NCBI GenBank assembly: GCA_008690995.1
Contig: VRMN01000011.1
Span: forward strand, 519,410 to 583,409
Direction: 5' to 3'
DNA: 64,000 nt
Source of the DNA: Porphyridium purpureum
Lineage: Eukaryota > Rhodophyta > Bangiophyceae > Porphyridiales > Porphyridiaceae
Both the position numbers and the translations under genes were made by a program. The number at the start of each line of letters is the position of its first letter. Positions within the stretch are counted from its first letter, which is position 1. This document shows positions 1 to 10,327 of the stretch, piece after piece. The notes under the pieces were generated by a model that was given only the letters and a program-made list of their open reading frames with translations, was not told the origin of the DNA and searched no databases.

Positions 1-434
1 TGATTTCATTGGTCCTGGGAGCCGAGCTGGCGCCCGAGCTGCGTGATCGAATGGTGAAGATGGCACTTGTACACGACTTGGCCGAGGCGTTTGTTGGCGA
101 TATCACACCGCACTGCGGGGTGAGTGCGGAAGAAAAGCACCGCATGGAGCACGAAGCCATGCATCACATCGCATTTGACGTGTTGAAAGGCTCTAGTGTT
201 GGGCGCGAGATTTACGAGCTGTGGAATGAGTACGAGGCACGCGAAACACAGTGTGCGCGGTTCGTCATGGAGATCGATAAGTTTGAGATGATTGTCCAGG
301 CCCTAGAGTACGAGAGACAGCACGGCAAAACTCTGCAAGATTTTTTTGATTCCACGGCAAACAGCTTCCGGACTCCAGTCATGCAGGCGTGGGCCGAGCA
401 GGTGCGAAGCATGCGACCCACACAGCCAGAGTAG
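1..434 (+). CDS. HD-domain 5'-deoxynucleotidase, HDDC2/YfbR-like (5' end outside window)
   Basis: The frame is open to the left edge of the window, so the N-terminus is missing; the stop is TAG at 432-434. The visible part reads through an HD metal-binding motif (VHDLAEAFVGD), an acidic EEKHRMEHEA segment, ELWNEYE, and a distal Asp in VMEIDKFEM, ending in a QDFFDSTA-type tail. This order matches the HDDC2 family, close relatives of bacterial YfbR, which hydrolyse deoxynucleoside 5'-monophosphates in a metal-dependent way. The first metal-ligand His should lie just upstream of the window. The gene converges on the mutarotase gene, with about 140 bp between the stops. Family assignment is firm; substrate is inferred from the family. 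Confidence 0.85.
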   Translation, partial: ISLVLGAELAPELRDRMVKMALVHDLAEAFVGDITPHCGVSAEEKHRMEHEAMHHIAFDVLKGSSVGREIYELWNEYEARETQCARFVMEIDKFEMIVQALEYERQHGKTLQDFFDSTANSFRTPVMQAWAEQVRSMRPTQPE

Positions 435-575
435 ACGAGTCACAAAAAGTGATTTGGCCAGACACCGCATTCGTAATGCGATTGACTTTTTCCACCTCTT
501 CGAGAACGGCCTGTCGTTTACTGAATGCTCGCGCCTCCCACAATCTTTCTTTTCGCCCTCTACTTTGCAAATGAC

Positions 576-1589
576 TTATTCTGCACCAAGCAGCTGCCCG
601 CCGACCCATTCGGCGCCTGGGGCCAGCTTGACTGGGTCCTTGACTGCTGCGGGCTCCACGCAAATAAAGTTCTTCCAGCCCGGGTCACAGCCTTCCCCGC
701 CAAACGGGTTCCACAGCGTAGCATCCGGAAGCGAGGGTGTCTTCTTCATTTTGATCAGTCTGAGCGTGGACGTGTCCAGGAGGGCGAGCTCTTCGGGTGC
801 CCCGTAATAGATGCGGTCTGTTTCCTCCGTCACGTTCACACCAGCGCCCGAGTCATCATCCTCAAAGACGATGGCCTCGTTGGCCAGGCGATCCATATAG
901 TTGAGCTTGTCCAGACCGAACACCTTGGTCTGTGTGACATCCGAAATCTGGAAGTAGTTGTGCAGGGAAAATGTGAATGAGAAGGGCTTATCGCCGGTAT
1001 TCTTGACGCGCAGGGTCGTCTCGAGGCCCTCGCCGGACAGGATGACACTGTACTGCGCATCGAACGATGCTCCCGCCCAAGCTTTGACCAACTCGCTTTC
1101 GTTGCTGCTATCGAGGCCAAACGTGGCGCTTACCGAGCCGTCTGCCTCGGTAGATGTGCTGAGCACTTTCCACGTGACGTTCCTGGCAAAACCGTGCGTG
1201 GGCAGGGGCCCGTACGGCCCAAACTGTGGCCAGCAGATCGGAATGCCAGCACGGATTGGCTTGCTTCCGTCCCACGACGCCACTTTTGAGGTGAAAAAAT
1301 TCTCTTCCTTGCCCGATTTCCAGCTGGTGACGGTGGCACCCAGCGCGTACACCTCGACAGTCTGGTTGGACGTCTCGTGCGACAAGGTGACCTTTCCGAG
1401 ATCGCCATTGCCCTTTCCAACGAGCGCGTCCATCGTCAGGCGCGCGGCCGACGCGCGGCGCCGGCCACCAGCAGGGCGCACGAGCGCGCGCGAGAGCCGT
1501 GGCACGCACCGATCCGCGTGCGCGCTCCACGCCTGGCGCGCCGCCGCGTCTGAGCGCGCGAGCGCATATGCGCCTACAAACCCAGCCAT
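576..1589 (-). CDS. D-hexose-6-phosphate mutarotase (glucose-6-phosphate 1-epimerase)
   Basis: Aldose-1-epimerase fold enzyme that interconverts alpha and beta anomers of glucose-6-phosphate and related hexose phosphates. Visible signatures are GATVTSWKSG, the RAGIPICWPQFGP block, HGFARN with a conserved His, FSLHNYF, and WNPFGGEGCDPGWKNFICVEP near the C-terminus, all typical of the YeaD/Ymr099c type. The conserved core begins at a Met at 1433. A second in-frame ATG at 1589 adds about 52 residues (MAGFVGAYALARS..., Arg/Ala-rich, an early Phe), which look like a plastid transit peptide, so 1589 is chosen; a cytosolic form from 1433 is possible. The frame stays open to 1970, but that part is low complexity and unlikely to be translated. 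The stop is TAA. Confidence 0.88.
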   Translation of the reverse strand: MAGFVGAYALARSDAAARQAWSAHADRCVPRLSRALVRPAGGRRRASAARLTMDALVGKGNGDLGKVTLSHETSNQTVEVYALGATVTSWKSGKEENFFTSKVASWDGSKPIRAGIPICWPQFGPYGPLPTHGFARNVTWKVLSTSTEADGSVSATFGLDSSNESELVKAWAGASFDAQYSVILSGEGLETTLRVKNTGDKPFSFTFSLHNYFQISDVTQTKVFGLDKLNYMDRLANEAIVFEDDDSGAGVNVTEETDRIYYGAPEELALLDTSTLRLIKMKKTPSLPDATLWNPFGGEGCDPGWKNFICVEPAAVKDPVKLAPGAEWVGGQLLGAE

Positions 1590-3395
1590 GCCGCTTTGAA
1601 CTGGCGCCTGTTCGCTTCTGCCACCTCCACGTGCACGCACCAAATCACGCTCCCACAGCGTGTCACGGAGCGGTAGCGTTCCTCTTCTGCCGCACGCCAG
1701 ATCGGAACGGCGCAGTGCGGTGCCAGCCAACTCTCCAAATCCGCCGCGGCTTACACCGGGAGATTCGGTTTCACACGGTACCGCGCGCCGACTGTACTCC
1801 ACAACTGTACCGAATCTGAGCTGTTGTCGCACGCCGCTGCGGCGCAGCCTGTGAGCGCGCTGGATTTGGACGGGCGGAATTGCGACAACAGGTACAGCTC
1901 TTTCCTGCGGCATGTGCCAGCACGAGTGCATCTGTGTGTGTGTCTCTGTGTGTGTGTGTGTGTTTTGCATGGGTTTGCGTGTCTACGCTCTCAGAACGCG
2001 CGGCAGGCGGAGAGATTTCTGCTCGTGAGAACCAACCGTTTACCCACAAACCGCTTGGTTACCTTGAATCCCCAACACAACTACAACAAGTGTCCTAACC
2101 CTCCAACGATCACGCGCGACACTTTTGGCGTTCCTTTGTCCCGCGGTCTCTTACCATGGTGTCGGCTCTCCACGCACTGGCGTTCTCCCAGTCGATTCCT
2201 TCTCGGTTCGGTTCATCGGACGGTTCTCCGACCAAGCGCGTGTGTCGATAGATCGGCTGTTTACTCGCGTCTCATTGATTTTCCTTCCGATAAACCGCGC
2301 ACGGAGGAAGACCAGCGCGAGGGATCAAAAACCAGAACAAGGCACGTCAATGAGCACGACTGATTGGGCGAACTGTACCCCTGTGTTTCTATGTATTTGC
2401 GTGTGTGTTTTTGTATGCAGGAGGTGGTGATGGTCGTCATGAGGAGGGTTGTAGGGGTATGTGTGTTGTGTTGCTTAGGTGGACGCGGTTCATCGCATAA
2501 TGAACGCGGCGTTGCAAATCATGCAGAGCGACGATCTTACTATGACTGCGGCAGTGTGTGTCTGGCAGCACTTCGGGACGCTTGCGATGTACACGAACGC
2601 ACTGGATTCCGCTCTCTCTCTCTCTTGGTTTTTGTGCTGGCTAGCTAGTATGACGAAGGAGGGAAGCGCGGAAAGGACAATGGGCGAAGAGTGGGCGAGA
2701 GGGACAGTGAGAGACGGAGGGAGGGAGGGAAAGAGAGAGAGAGAGCGATAGAACGCGATACGCGTGGGGCGGCGGTGGAGAGGTGATAAAGGGGAAGGGT
2801 TGGGGGGAGAGAGAACAAGGGTGCGAAGAGGACGGATACGAAGGAGCGGGGCGGGAATTTGCGCTCGCAGAATCCGCGGCGCACGGAAGGGGGACACGCG
2901 GGGGAGAGGGAGCACGGAGTGAGGCTCTGGGTGCGCGGATCGGGCGTGTCGAACGCGTGGTGGGGCTCCGCACGACGCGTGCGCGCGGGGAGGGCGCAGC
3001 AGCATCGCGCGTTGCATACCCAGCCGAGTATGAATCGGGGTGTGTCGATCTCCCTCGAACTGCGGAGAGCGCGCGATTAAGCGGACGGACGTTGCCGGTA
3101 CGGGGTTACAGAGCGGGGGGCGCGCGACGCGCGGGGCGGCCTTGTCGCATCGTAGGGCATTCGGGCATCTGTGGATCGAATCCGGGAGCGGACCACGCGG
3201 CGAGGTTAGCGTTGGAATCCTTCCCGTGCAAGGAAGAGCACGAATCGTGGCGAATCAGGACGTTCAATCGCCCCGCGAGCCCGCCGTTTCTTCTTGCTGT
3301 CTTTGGTTGCTCCCGACTTTGTCGCCGTCTTCTGCTGTGCAAGCGGAGCGCGCGCACAGCGCGGAGGGTCCGTTGGCTCGTGGGCCGCCGACGTG
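1590..3395. other. Divergent intergenic region with microsatellites
   Basis: No convincing gene. This is the shared upstream region of the mutarotase (minus) and the ARM-repeat gene (plus). It holds a GT-rich microsatellite near 1931-1966, GA/AGAG-rich tracts around 2700-2760, and CTGTAC/GTACAG hexamers at 1805-1810, 1892-1897 and 2373-2378. Apparent ORFs here are low complexity and overlap on both strands. Confidence 0.6.
1931..1966. repeat. (GT)n microsatellite
   Basis: Imperfect dinucleotide repeat of TG, interrupted by TCTC, within the divergent promoter region. Confidence 0.85.
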
Positions 3396-5264
3396 ATGGC
3401 TTCAAATCCCACCGCAATTCATGCATCCACCGAGTACGTGGTGGGCGTGAGCCCGGATACGTCGAGCCATCCGGATCTTGTGTGGATATCTAGCGCGCTT
3501 GGGGATACTGCGGCCTCTAAACAAGGCGTCATGGATGCCCTAGATAGAATAAGAAAGTTCCCTGGGGAGCAGTTGGATTTGAACCTGTTCCTGGCGACGG
3601 GCGGTATGCGTCTGATGTGTGGGGCCACCGCGCGATTTATGGACGACGAATTAGTTCAGATTCATGCGGCAGAGATGCTAGAGACAGTCCTCGGAGAGGT
3701 TCGCAAGGCACCTGCTTATCTGCACGAAGCTGACGGCGTGCCCGTACTCATGCAAGCACTGTATGACTGGACGCGCTCACAGAAAGTGGTATCCCCATTG
3801 CTGGGCGCGCTTCGATATGCCACATTTCTGCGAGACAACCGGCCTGTCATGATCGATATGGGCGTGATCGAGAAAATCGCCTATTTGATGGGCGAGTTTG
3901 ATAGCAACGAGATCCGGTTGCGAGGCACGTATGTTTTGTCCAACGTGTCGTACGGCAACGTGGCGCTCAAGCAGCGTGTTGGTGACTCGGGCGTATTCTC
4001 CACCATGGTGAAAATGATGAATAGTACAGAAGTCGCACAGGTCTCAGAGGATCATATTGTTGCGTTATTCGCAGCAATTCGCAACCTTGTGTTTGGGTCC
4101 AAGAAGAACCAGAACACTATTTATGAGACCGGTGGAATTGGTGCCATGTGTGCTTGTGCGCAGGCCCACCTGGATCGCAGCGAGCTTGTAGACAATGCCT
4201 TTGCGGCCCTGGGAAACTCGCTGTTCGATAACGTTCCCAATGTGCGTGAATTTATTGACCAGCGCGGTGTAGAATTGATATTTAAGGGCGTGGAGGCGCA
4301 TCCAGCAGATCTGTCGCTGCGGGAAAATGCGTTTGTGTTGATCCTACTATGCGCACGAGCCAGTTCGTATTCCAACGCCGAGGTACTGGACGAAATTTTG
4401 AGACATGGGACCTTGAAGATGATCATGGAGACCGTGAGCAGCGAATCAAGCAGCTTACTTTTGAAGCAAAAGGCGCTGCTGGTGATTCCTCAGTTGTCCA
4501 CTTTGCTGGACGGTCTCAGGCAGGCTCGTGAAGTTGGTCTTCTCGAGGTTCTCGTGCTTGAACTGCGGAAAACTGTAGATAAACAGCCGGGTGAAGGGCA
4601 AGGTACACAGGGTGACAAGTTGCCGCTGGCGGTAGGCATTCTATCGGCGATGGCGTCTCTGATCCCAGGCGACGAGGAAAACAAGTCTGTATTGCTGCGC
4701 AACAAAGTGCTGGAGATCACTGTCGAATTTCTGGAACAGTACATTGATGATAAGGCCGCGGCCGCGCAATGCTTGCTACTTTACGATGCTTTATTTGATG
4801 ACGCCGAAATACGCTCTGACGCGGAAGAAAAGGTTATCGAACTCATCGTCAAGGCGATGCAGCTGCACAACACAGACGCGTCGATCCAGGAGCACGGATG
4901 TGGTGCTTTGTACAAGATCGGGATCTGGGGATCGGTCGATCCCAAGCTCTTATCCGCGCCCGAGGTAGTACAGGCAGTTGAATACGCGCGCGAGTCGAAT
5001 AAGGGCAGTTTTGCTGTCGAATCGGTCGCAAACCAGTTTTTGATGGTGCTTATTCAGGACTCGGACGCGAACCAGCGATCAGGGCGCAACCTGGGTGGTG
5101 GCGCCGGTGGGGCCGGCATGCGTTCACGCTCGCGCACACTCGGGCCAGGCAGCTCACGCTCACGGTCAAGGAGTGTCACGAAGAGTAGGTCGCCGCCGCG
5201 GACACGAACGCGACGAACCGAGATGGCCATGCCTCGCATCGTAGAGGAGCCCGACGAAAGTTAG
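3396..5264 (+). CDS. Armadillo-repeat protein with C-terminal Arg/Ser-rich tail
   Basis: About 622 residues. Almost the whole protein is helical repeats with the importin-alpha/beta-catenin ARM look, for example GALRYATFLRDNRPVMIDMG, RLRGTYVLSNVSYGN and DNAFAALGNSLFDNVPN. The last 60 residues switch to a Gly-rich linker followed by an SR/RS-rich basic tail (SRSRSRSVTKSRSPP), then MPRIVEEPDES. ARM solenoids bind peptides or proteins; the SR tail suggests phospho-regulated contact with RNA-processing factors, which is inference. There is no importin-beta-binding domain at the N-terminus, so it is not a classical importin alpha. The ATG at 3396 is chosen because the upstream 34 in-frame residues are low complexity; it sits in a fair start context. 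The exact orthologue is not recognised. Confidence 0.8.
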   Translation: MASNPTAIHASTEYVVGVSPDTSSHPDLVWISSALGDTAASKQGVMDALDRIRKFPGEQLDLNLFLATGGMRLMCGATARFMDDELVQIHAAEMLETVLGEVRKAPAYLHEADGVPVLMQALYDWTRSQKVVSPLLGALRYATFLRDNRPVMIDMGVIEKIAYLMGEFDSNEIRLRGTYVLSNVSYGNVALKQRVGDSGVFSTMVKMMNSTEVAQVSEDHIVALFAAIRNLVFGSKKNQNTIYETGGIGAMCACAQAHLDRSELVDNAFAALGNSLFDNVPNVREFIDQRGVELIFKGVEAHPADLSLRENAFVLILLCARASSYSNAEVLDEILRHGTLKMIMETVSSESSSLLLKQKALLVIPQLSTLLDGLRQAREVGLLEVLVLELRKTVDKQPGEGQGTQGDKLPLAVGILSAMASLIPGDEENKSVLLRNKVLEITVEFLEQYIDDKAAAAQCLLLYDALFDDAEIRSDAEEKVIELIVKAMQLHNTDASIQEHGCGALYKIGIWGSVDPKLLSAPEVVQAVEYARESNKGSFAVESVANQFLMVLIQDSDANQRSGRNLGGGAGGAGMRSRSRTLGPGSSRSRSRSVTKSRSPPRTRTRRTEMAMPRIVEEPDES

Positions 5265-6195
5265 TTAGTGTTGGTGTCATTGTAGACAACGCGCGCGTTT
5301 CTCAGTGCGCTTCACGTGCAGTGGATCTGAGTAGGTTTGTGCGTGGTGTGTACCAATATTCTCTTCTTATCTTTCATTTCTCTCTCTGTAGACCTTTTTG
5401 CACGTTGTCGTCCTGATCGTGTGTCCAGCGCGGCGGACCCTCGTTAGTAACAGAAACACGCCCGACGAGACTCCGTACGCCGCACGCGCCGGGGCGGGGG
5501 CTAGGAAATACGACTGCCAGGCAAGCACGCGGCACAGCTACCGCGCCGACTAGGCATTTTGTACCCTCACTCCAGGATTCCAAGCGCCATGTCTGACACC
5601 TACACACACGCGCCCACTGTCCCTTTGCGTACACCAACCGCGCACGCAGCCTATCATGACATCGATTACACCTCTCGTCGAACTGAACCCCTGCGATCCA
5701 ACACACACGCCAGCTGTACACCCACGCCCATCTACTCAAAGCAAAAGTGCGAAGCACGTGTCTGTGCGCCGATCGCGTGCAAAGGCCCCCTTTTGTGGTG
5801 CATACCAAAAGAGGCGTGTTTGGATAGACGCCGCGATCGCGCTGGGAAAAGGGGGCGTTGCGGGAAGAACGCGTGAGGAAGGAGAGGCGGTGTGCGTGCT
5901 GTGGGGGGTGGGGGTGAGTGGATGGGGGATAAGGTTTGTGCACTCGCGCAGCGGATCGGGCGTGGTCGTGCAGACAAGGACATAGGGGGGAGAGAGGGGT
6001 TGTGTGTGTGCATGTGTGTATGTGCGCTGAAGGTGTGGGACGGAGGGCGAGAGTGAGGGCAGGGGACACGCGCGCGGTTGGGGATCGCGTCGCGCGCGTG
6101 CATTGTGACGAGTGCACAGCGGAAGAGGCTGGGGGAGCCCCCACGCGGAATTACGAAGAGCGCGACTGCGCCGGGGTGCACGGGCGCCGCGCAAG
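5265..6195. other. Intergenic region, 3' of ARM gene and upstream of coatomer alpha
   Basis: About 930 bp. Overlapping ORFs on both strands are Pro/His/Thr-rich shadows without a recognisable motif. A GT-rich stretch near 5998-6030 may be part of the coatomer alpha promoter region. No RNA gene was seen. Confidence 0.55.
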
Positions 6196-9100
6196 ATGTT
6201 GACCAAGTTTGAGACGAAGAGTAACCGGGTCAAGGGGCTTGCGTTCCATCCCAAGCGGCCATGGGTGCTGTCCACGCTGCACAGCGGCTCGATCCAGCTG
6301 TGGGATTATCGCATGGGCACCCTGATCGACCGGTTTGAGGAGCACGAGGGGCCCGTCCGAGGGATCGACTTCCACCCGACGCAGCCCTTGTTTGTTTCTG
6401 GCGGCGATGATTACAAGATCAAGATATGGAACTACAAGCTGCGGCGGTGTCTGTTCACGCTGATGGGTCACTTGGACTACATCCGCACCGTTTACTTCCA
6501 CAAGGAACACCCTTGGATCGTTTCTGCGTCCGACGATCAGACCGTGCGCATCTGGAATTGGCAGAATCGCTCGTGCCTAGCTGTGCTGACGGGGCACAAC
6601 CATTACGTGATGTGCGCCTCGTTCCACCCGTACGAGGATCTTGTCGTTTCTGCCGCGCTAGACCAAACGCTACGCGTGTGGGACCTGTCCGCGCTGCGGC
6701 AAAAGTCGGTCAAGGCGCCCGGCGGCCCCGGTAGCTCGTCGGGAGGCGGCGGTGGCCTCGAGGGAATGAGCAACTCGATGCGTAGCCAGTTGCCCGCCGC
6801 CGTAAACGCCGACTTGTTCGGCAGCTCGGAAGTTACTGTCAAGTACGTTCTGGAAGGGCACAGCCGTGGTGTGAACTGGGCGCAATTCCACCCGACCTTG
6901 CCGTTGATCATCTCGGGCGCGGACGACCGTCTCATCAAGCTGTGGCGCATGTCCGAGACGAAGGCGTGGGAGGTGGACGTCTTCCGTGGCCACTTTAACA
7001 ATGTGTCGTGCGTGATGTTCCACCCCAAGCTCGATCTGGTCATCTCCAACTCGGAAGACAAGACAATCCGCGTGTGGGACCTGAATCGTCGCACATGCTT
7101 GTACACCTTCCGCCGCGACAGTGACCGCTTCTGGATCCTTGCAGTGCATCCGACACTGAACCTGATCGCCTCTGGCCACGATTCAGGTATGCTTGTTTTC
7201 AAGCTTGAACGTGAGCGGCCGGCGTTCAACGCGCTGTCTGATCGCCTCATTTACGTCAAAGACCGGTATGCGCGTGCGCTCGACTTTGACAATGGTCGCG
7301 ACACGCCGATGTTTGCGTTGGCCGGGAAGCAAGGCGGAGCTTCTGGGAGTGGCTCGGGTCTCGACTCGATGATGGGCGATTTTGGTGGGATGGTAAGTAG
7401 CGGAGGAGCGGCGCGGCCAATCAAGGCGCGCTCTATGAGCTATAACGCTCAAGAGAACGCGATCTTACTCAACTATGACGCTGAAGGTGGCTCGTACGAG
7501 CTGTACGTGGTGCCCAAGGGTAGCGGCTCGGGTGGCGAAAATGTGGTCGAGCCCCGACGTGGATTCGGATCATGCGCGGTTTTTGTGGGGCGCAACCGGT
7601 TTGCGAGCCTGGAGCAAGGAAAGACGGTGGTGGTTCGTGATTTGCACAATGAAGTAACAAAGCGCGTGCCTGTCATGCTGCCCGGAGCCGACATGATGTA
7701 TGTGGCGGGCCCCGGTTTTGTTCTGTTGCGTAATGAAGAGACAGTAGCGATGCAGGATCTCCAGCAACGCAAGATTACGGCACAAGTGTCTGCCAGCAGC
7801 GTTCGCTATGTGGTGTGGAGTGAGGATATGAACAGGGTCGCGCTGCTTGGTAAGCATGTGTTGCTGATCTGCTCGCGAAAACTGGAAGTACTGGCGACGA
7901 TCCACGAAAGCATCCGCATCAAATCTGCCGCGTGGGACGATTCAGGCGTGCTTCTGTACACGACATTGAACCACCTGAAGTACTGCCTCCCGAACGGAGA
8001 TAATGGCATCGTCAGTACGCTGGAAAACACGATATACATTACTCGAGTGCGTGGACCAGCAGTTTGCTACCTCGACCGAGAGGGCAACCCAGGGCTGATG
8101 CCGATTGATCCGTCTGAGTTTACGTTCAAGCTTTTGCTGCTGAGAAAACGGTACGACGATGTGAAGCGTATGATCGCAGAGTCGCGTCTGCCTGGGCAGG
8201 CTATCATTGCGTATTTGCAGAAAAAGGGATTTCCCGAGGTCGCGCTTCACTTTGTGCGAGACGAGACGACACGCTTCGCCTTGGCTGTGGATTCAGGCTC
8301 GGTCGAGGTAGCGCTTGAATCGGCCAAGGTGCTTGACCGCCCGGACGCTTGGAATCGGCTCGCAGACGTTGCGCTTGCGCAGGGTAACGTTGACGTGGTG
8401 GAAATGTGCCTCCAGAAGACGAAGAGTCTCGAAAAGTTGGCGTTCCTGTACGTGCTGCTGGGAGACTTTGAAAGACTTCGAAAAATGGCTCAGATCGCAG
8501 AAAACGCGGGCAACTACATGGCAGTTTTCCAGATCATGATGTATCTCGGGGACTATGAAGGCATGACGCGTGTGCTCGCAAGCTGCGCGCAGGTTCCCCT
8601 TGGCAAGCTCTGCGCACGCAGCCACGGGCTTGATGAGCTAGCGGACGAGCTGGTGGGTGAAGAAGGAGCTTCAATACCTCATGCTCCGCAGCAGCAACAG
8701 CTGATGATGCCTCCCATCCCGATTGGAGCCAGCGAAAATTGGCCCCTGCTGCAGATTTCGCGCGGCATGTTCAAGCGCGACCCCAACTCGCAGGGCGAGT
8801 TTGAGGAGCCGGCGCTCGATTACTACGAAGACGCAGCGACGTTTGCCGAGAGCGAGCGCGATGGCTTTCTGGACGACGAGAACTATGTTGGGAGAAAGAC
8901 CGCGACTGCCGCCCCGGTATTGGATCCATTTGCGAAAGAGTTGGAGCAGCAGGCCGCGACATCGAAGGCAGAAGGTGGTGGAGGTGGCTGGGGTGACGAT
9001 GACTTTGACCTTGATTTGCCAGTAGATCTCCCGGGAGCCGCCGCGCCCTCGCTGGGGGCGGAAGGGGATGGCCTGGAACCGCAGGAGGACGAGTACGGTC

Positions 9101-10071
9101 GAGTAGCAGACACAGAGACAGACCACTCCGTTTACTATGTTCCGCCGAAGGCAGGTGTAGGCATTGAGGCGCGCTGGACGCGCTCATCCAAGCTACCCGG
9201 TGAGTTGGTGGCGGCCGGCGCGTTTGACGAGGCAATGAAGTTACTGGCGCGGCAGGTTGGCGCGTGCATGTTTGGTCCAATGAAAGAGATTATGTCGTCG
9301 GTGTACTTGGGTTGCCGGGGTGCGACGCCGGCATCCATGAACACGCGTTCGAATGCACTGTTTGTCAAGTCTGCGCTGGGTCCTGATCGGCCGTACTGCA
9401 TGTTGACACTACCATTTGTCAAGGAGCGCTTTAGCGCCGGCGCGCAATTGTTCACACAGGGTAAGTTTTCTGATGCACTGGCTGTGTTTGCCAAGCTTCT
9501 TTTGTGCATTCCTCTGGTCGTTGTGGGGACAATGGAGGACGTGAACGAGGTGAAGGCAACTCTGGGTCTGTGCCGCGAGTATGTCATGGGCCTACTGCTA
9601 GAGCAGCAGCAGCGCAAAGCCAAGGCCGATGGCAACGCCGCGGCGCAAATGCAGCTCTCAGCGCTGTTTACGCACTGCAAGCTCGCGCCGGCGCACGCGC
9701 AGCTCACGCTCCGTGCCGCGATGGGCGCCGCATACTCCACGAAAAACTTCATTTTTGCATCGGGCTTTGCGCGGCGCCTGCTAGACTCTTCGCCCAAGCC
9801 AGACCTCGCGGCGTCTGCGCGCAAGATGATCCAGTTTTGCGATCAGAATATGAGTAACGCATGTGAAATCGATTATGATGACCGCCGCGATTTTGTCCTG
9901 AACATGGGCACGTTGCAGCCACTGTATACGGGTTCGCCGCGCGACGAGTGCCCGCTGTGCGCCGCGCAGTACTCGCCGGAGTTCAAGTCGACAGTTTGTG
10001 TAGTGTGCAAAGTCGCCAAAGTTGGCGCGAGCGCGGAAGGGTTGCGAATCAGTACTGTTCAGATGCGATGA
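6196..10071 (+). CDS. COPA: Coatomer subunit alpha (alpha-COP)
   Basis: About 1291 residues, full family length. It starts MLTKFETKSNRVKG, the canonical alpha-COP N-terminus, followed by WD40 repeats over residues 1 to about 330 (HSGSIQLWDYR, GGDDYKIKIWN, SASDDQTVRIWN, SGADDRLIKLWR, SNSEDKTIRVWD). A coatomer WD-associated helical region follows, then a Gly/acidic linker near 930-960, and the COPI C-terminal domain ending in paired CPLC and CVVC cysteine motifs. Alpha-COP is the scaffold of the COPI coat on Golgi-to-ER vesicles and reads KKxx retrieval signals through its beta-propeller. The p24 protein encoded at 13665-14378 is a predicted client of the same coat. The ORF extends 28 codons upstream, but the conserved start is unambiguous. 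Confidence 0.97.
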   Translation: MLTKFETKSNRVKGLAFHPKRPWVLSTLHSGSIQLWDYRMGTLIDRFEEHEGPVRGIDFHPTQPLFVSGGDDYKIKIWNYKLRRCLFTLMGHLDYIRTVYFHKEHPWIVSASDDQTVRIWNWQNRSCLAVLTGHNHYVMCASFHPYEDLVVSAALDQTLRVWDLSALRQKSVKAPGGPGSSSGGGGGLEGMSNSMRSQLPAAVNADLFGSSEVTVKYVLEGHSRGVNWAQFHPTLPLIISGADDRLIKLWRMSETKAWEVDVFRGHFNNVSCVMFHPKLDLVISNSEDKTIRVWDLNRRTCLYTFRRDSDRFWILAVHPTLNLIASGHDSGMLVFKLERERPAFNALSDRLIYVKDRYARALDFDNGRDTPMFALAGKQGGASGSGSGLDSMMGDFGGMVSSGGAARPIKARSMSYNAQENAILLNYDAEGGSYELYVVPKGSGSGGENVVEPRRGFGSCAVFVGRNRFASLEQGKTVVVRDLHNEVTKRVPVMLPGADMMYVAGPGFVLLRNEETVAMQDLQQRKITAQVSASSVRYVVWSEDMNRVALLGKHVLLICSRKLEVLATIHESIRIKSAAWDDSGVLLYTTLNHLKYCLPNGDNGIVSTLENTIYITRVRGPAVCYLDREGNPGLMPIDPSEFTFKLLLLRKRYDDVKRMIAESRLPGQAIIAYLQKKGFPEVALHFVRDETTRFALAVDSGSVEVALESAKVLDRPDAWNRLADVALAQGNVDVVEMCLQKTKSLEKLAFLYVLLGDFERLRKMAQIAENAGNYMAVFQIMMYLGDYEGMTRVLASCAQVPLGKLCARSHGLDELADELVGEEGASIPHAPQQQQLMMPPIPIGASENWPLLQISRGMFKRDPNSQGEFEEPALDYYEDAATFAESERDGFLDDENYVGRKTATAAPVLDPFAKELEQQAATSKAEGGGGGWGDDDFDLDLPVDLPGAAAPSLGAEGDGLEPQEDEYGRVADTETDHSVYYVPPKAGVGIEARWTRSSKLPGELVAAGAFDEAMKLLARQVGACMFGPMKEIMSSVYLGCRGATPASMNTRSNALFVKSALGPDRPYCMLTLPFVKERFSAGAQLFTQGKFSDALAVFAKLLLCIPLVVVGTMEDVNEVKATLGLCREYVMGLLLEQQQRKAKADGNAAAQMQLSALFTHCKLAPAHAQLTLRAAMGAAYSTKNFIFASGFARRLLDSSPKPDLAASARKMIQFCDQNMSNACEIDYDDRRDFVLNMGTLQPLYTGSPRDECPLCAAQYSPEFKSTVCVVCKVAKVGASAEGLRISTVQMR

Positions 10072-10327
10072 GGGGCATTTGCTTTCCTCGCTCTGAGCTT
10101 GCTCTCATGCCTCATGTGCAGAGTCAAATTACTAAAATCATGACTTTGTTTGTTGGGAACGTTTAATGATGCTCAGTTGCTCTTCTCTCGAAGGACAAGG
10201 GCTGGGCCGGGGATGCTCCCGTCACTTCGAGGACTCAATGACTGCGAACGACTATGCTATTAATAAAATCACCATCGCATGGTGACTGGACCTTTGGAGC
10301 GCGTGAATGCACGTTCGGCGCGGCAAA

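Noticed and set aside
1593-1970. Long N-terminal extension of the mutarotase ORF
   Set aside because: Translates a GT microsatellite into His/Thr repeats; the ATG at 1589 gives a reasonable transit peptide.
5374-6144. 256-codon minus-strand ORF between the ARM gene and coatomer alpha
   Set aside because: Low-complexity His/Pro/Thr/Arg sequence in a GC-rich region with overlapping ORFs on both strands and no motif.
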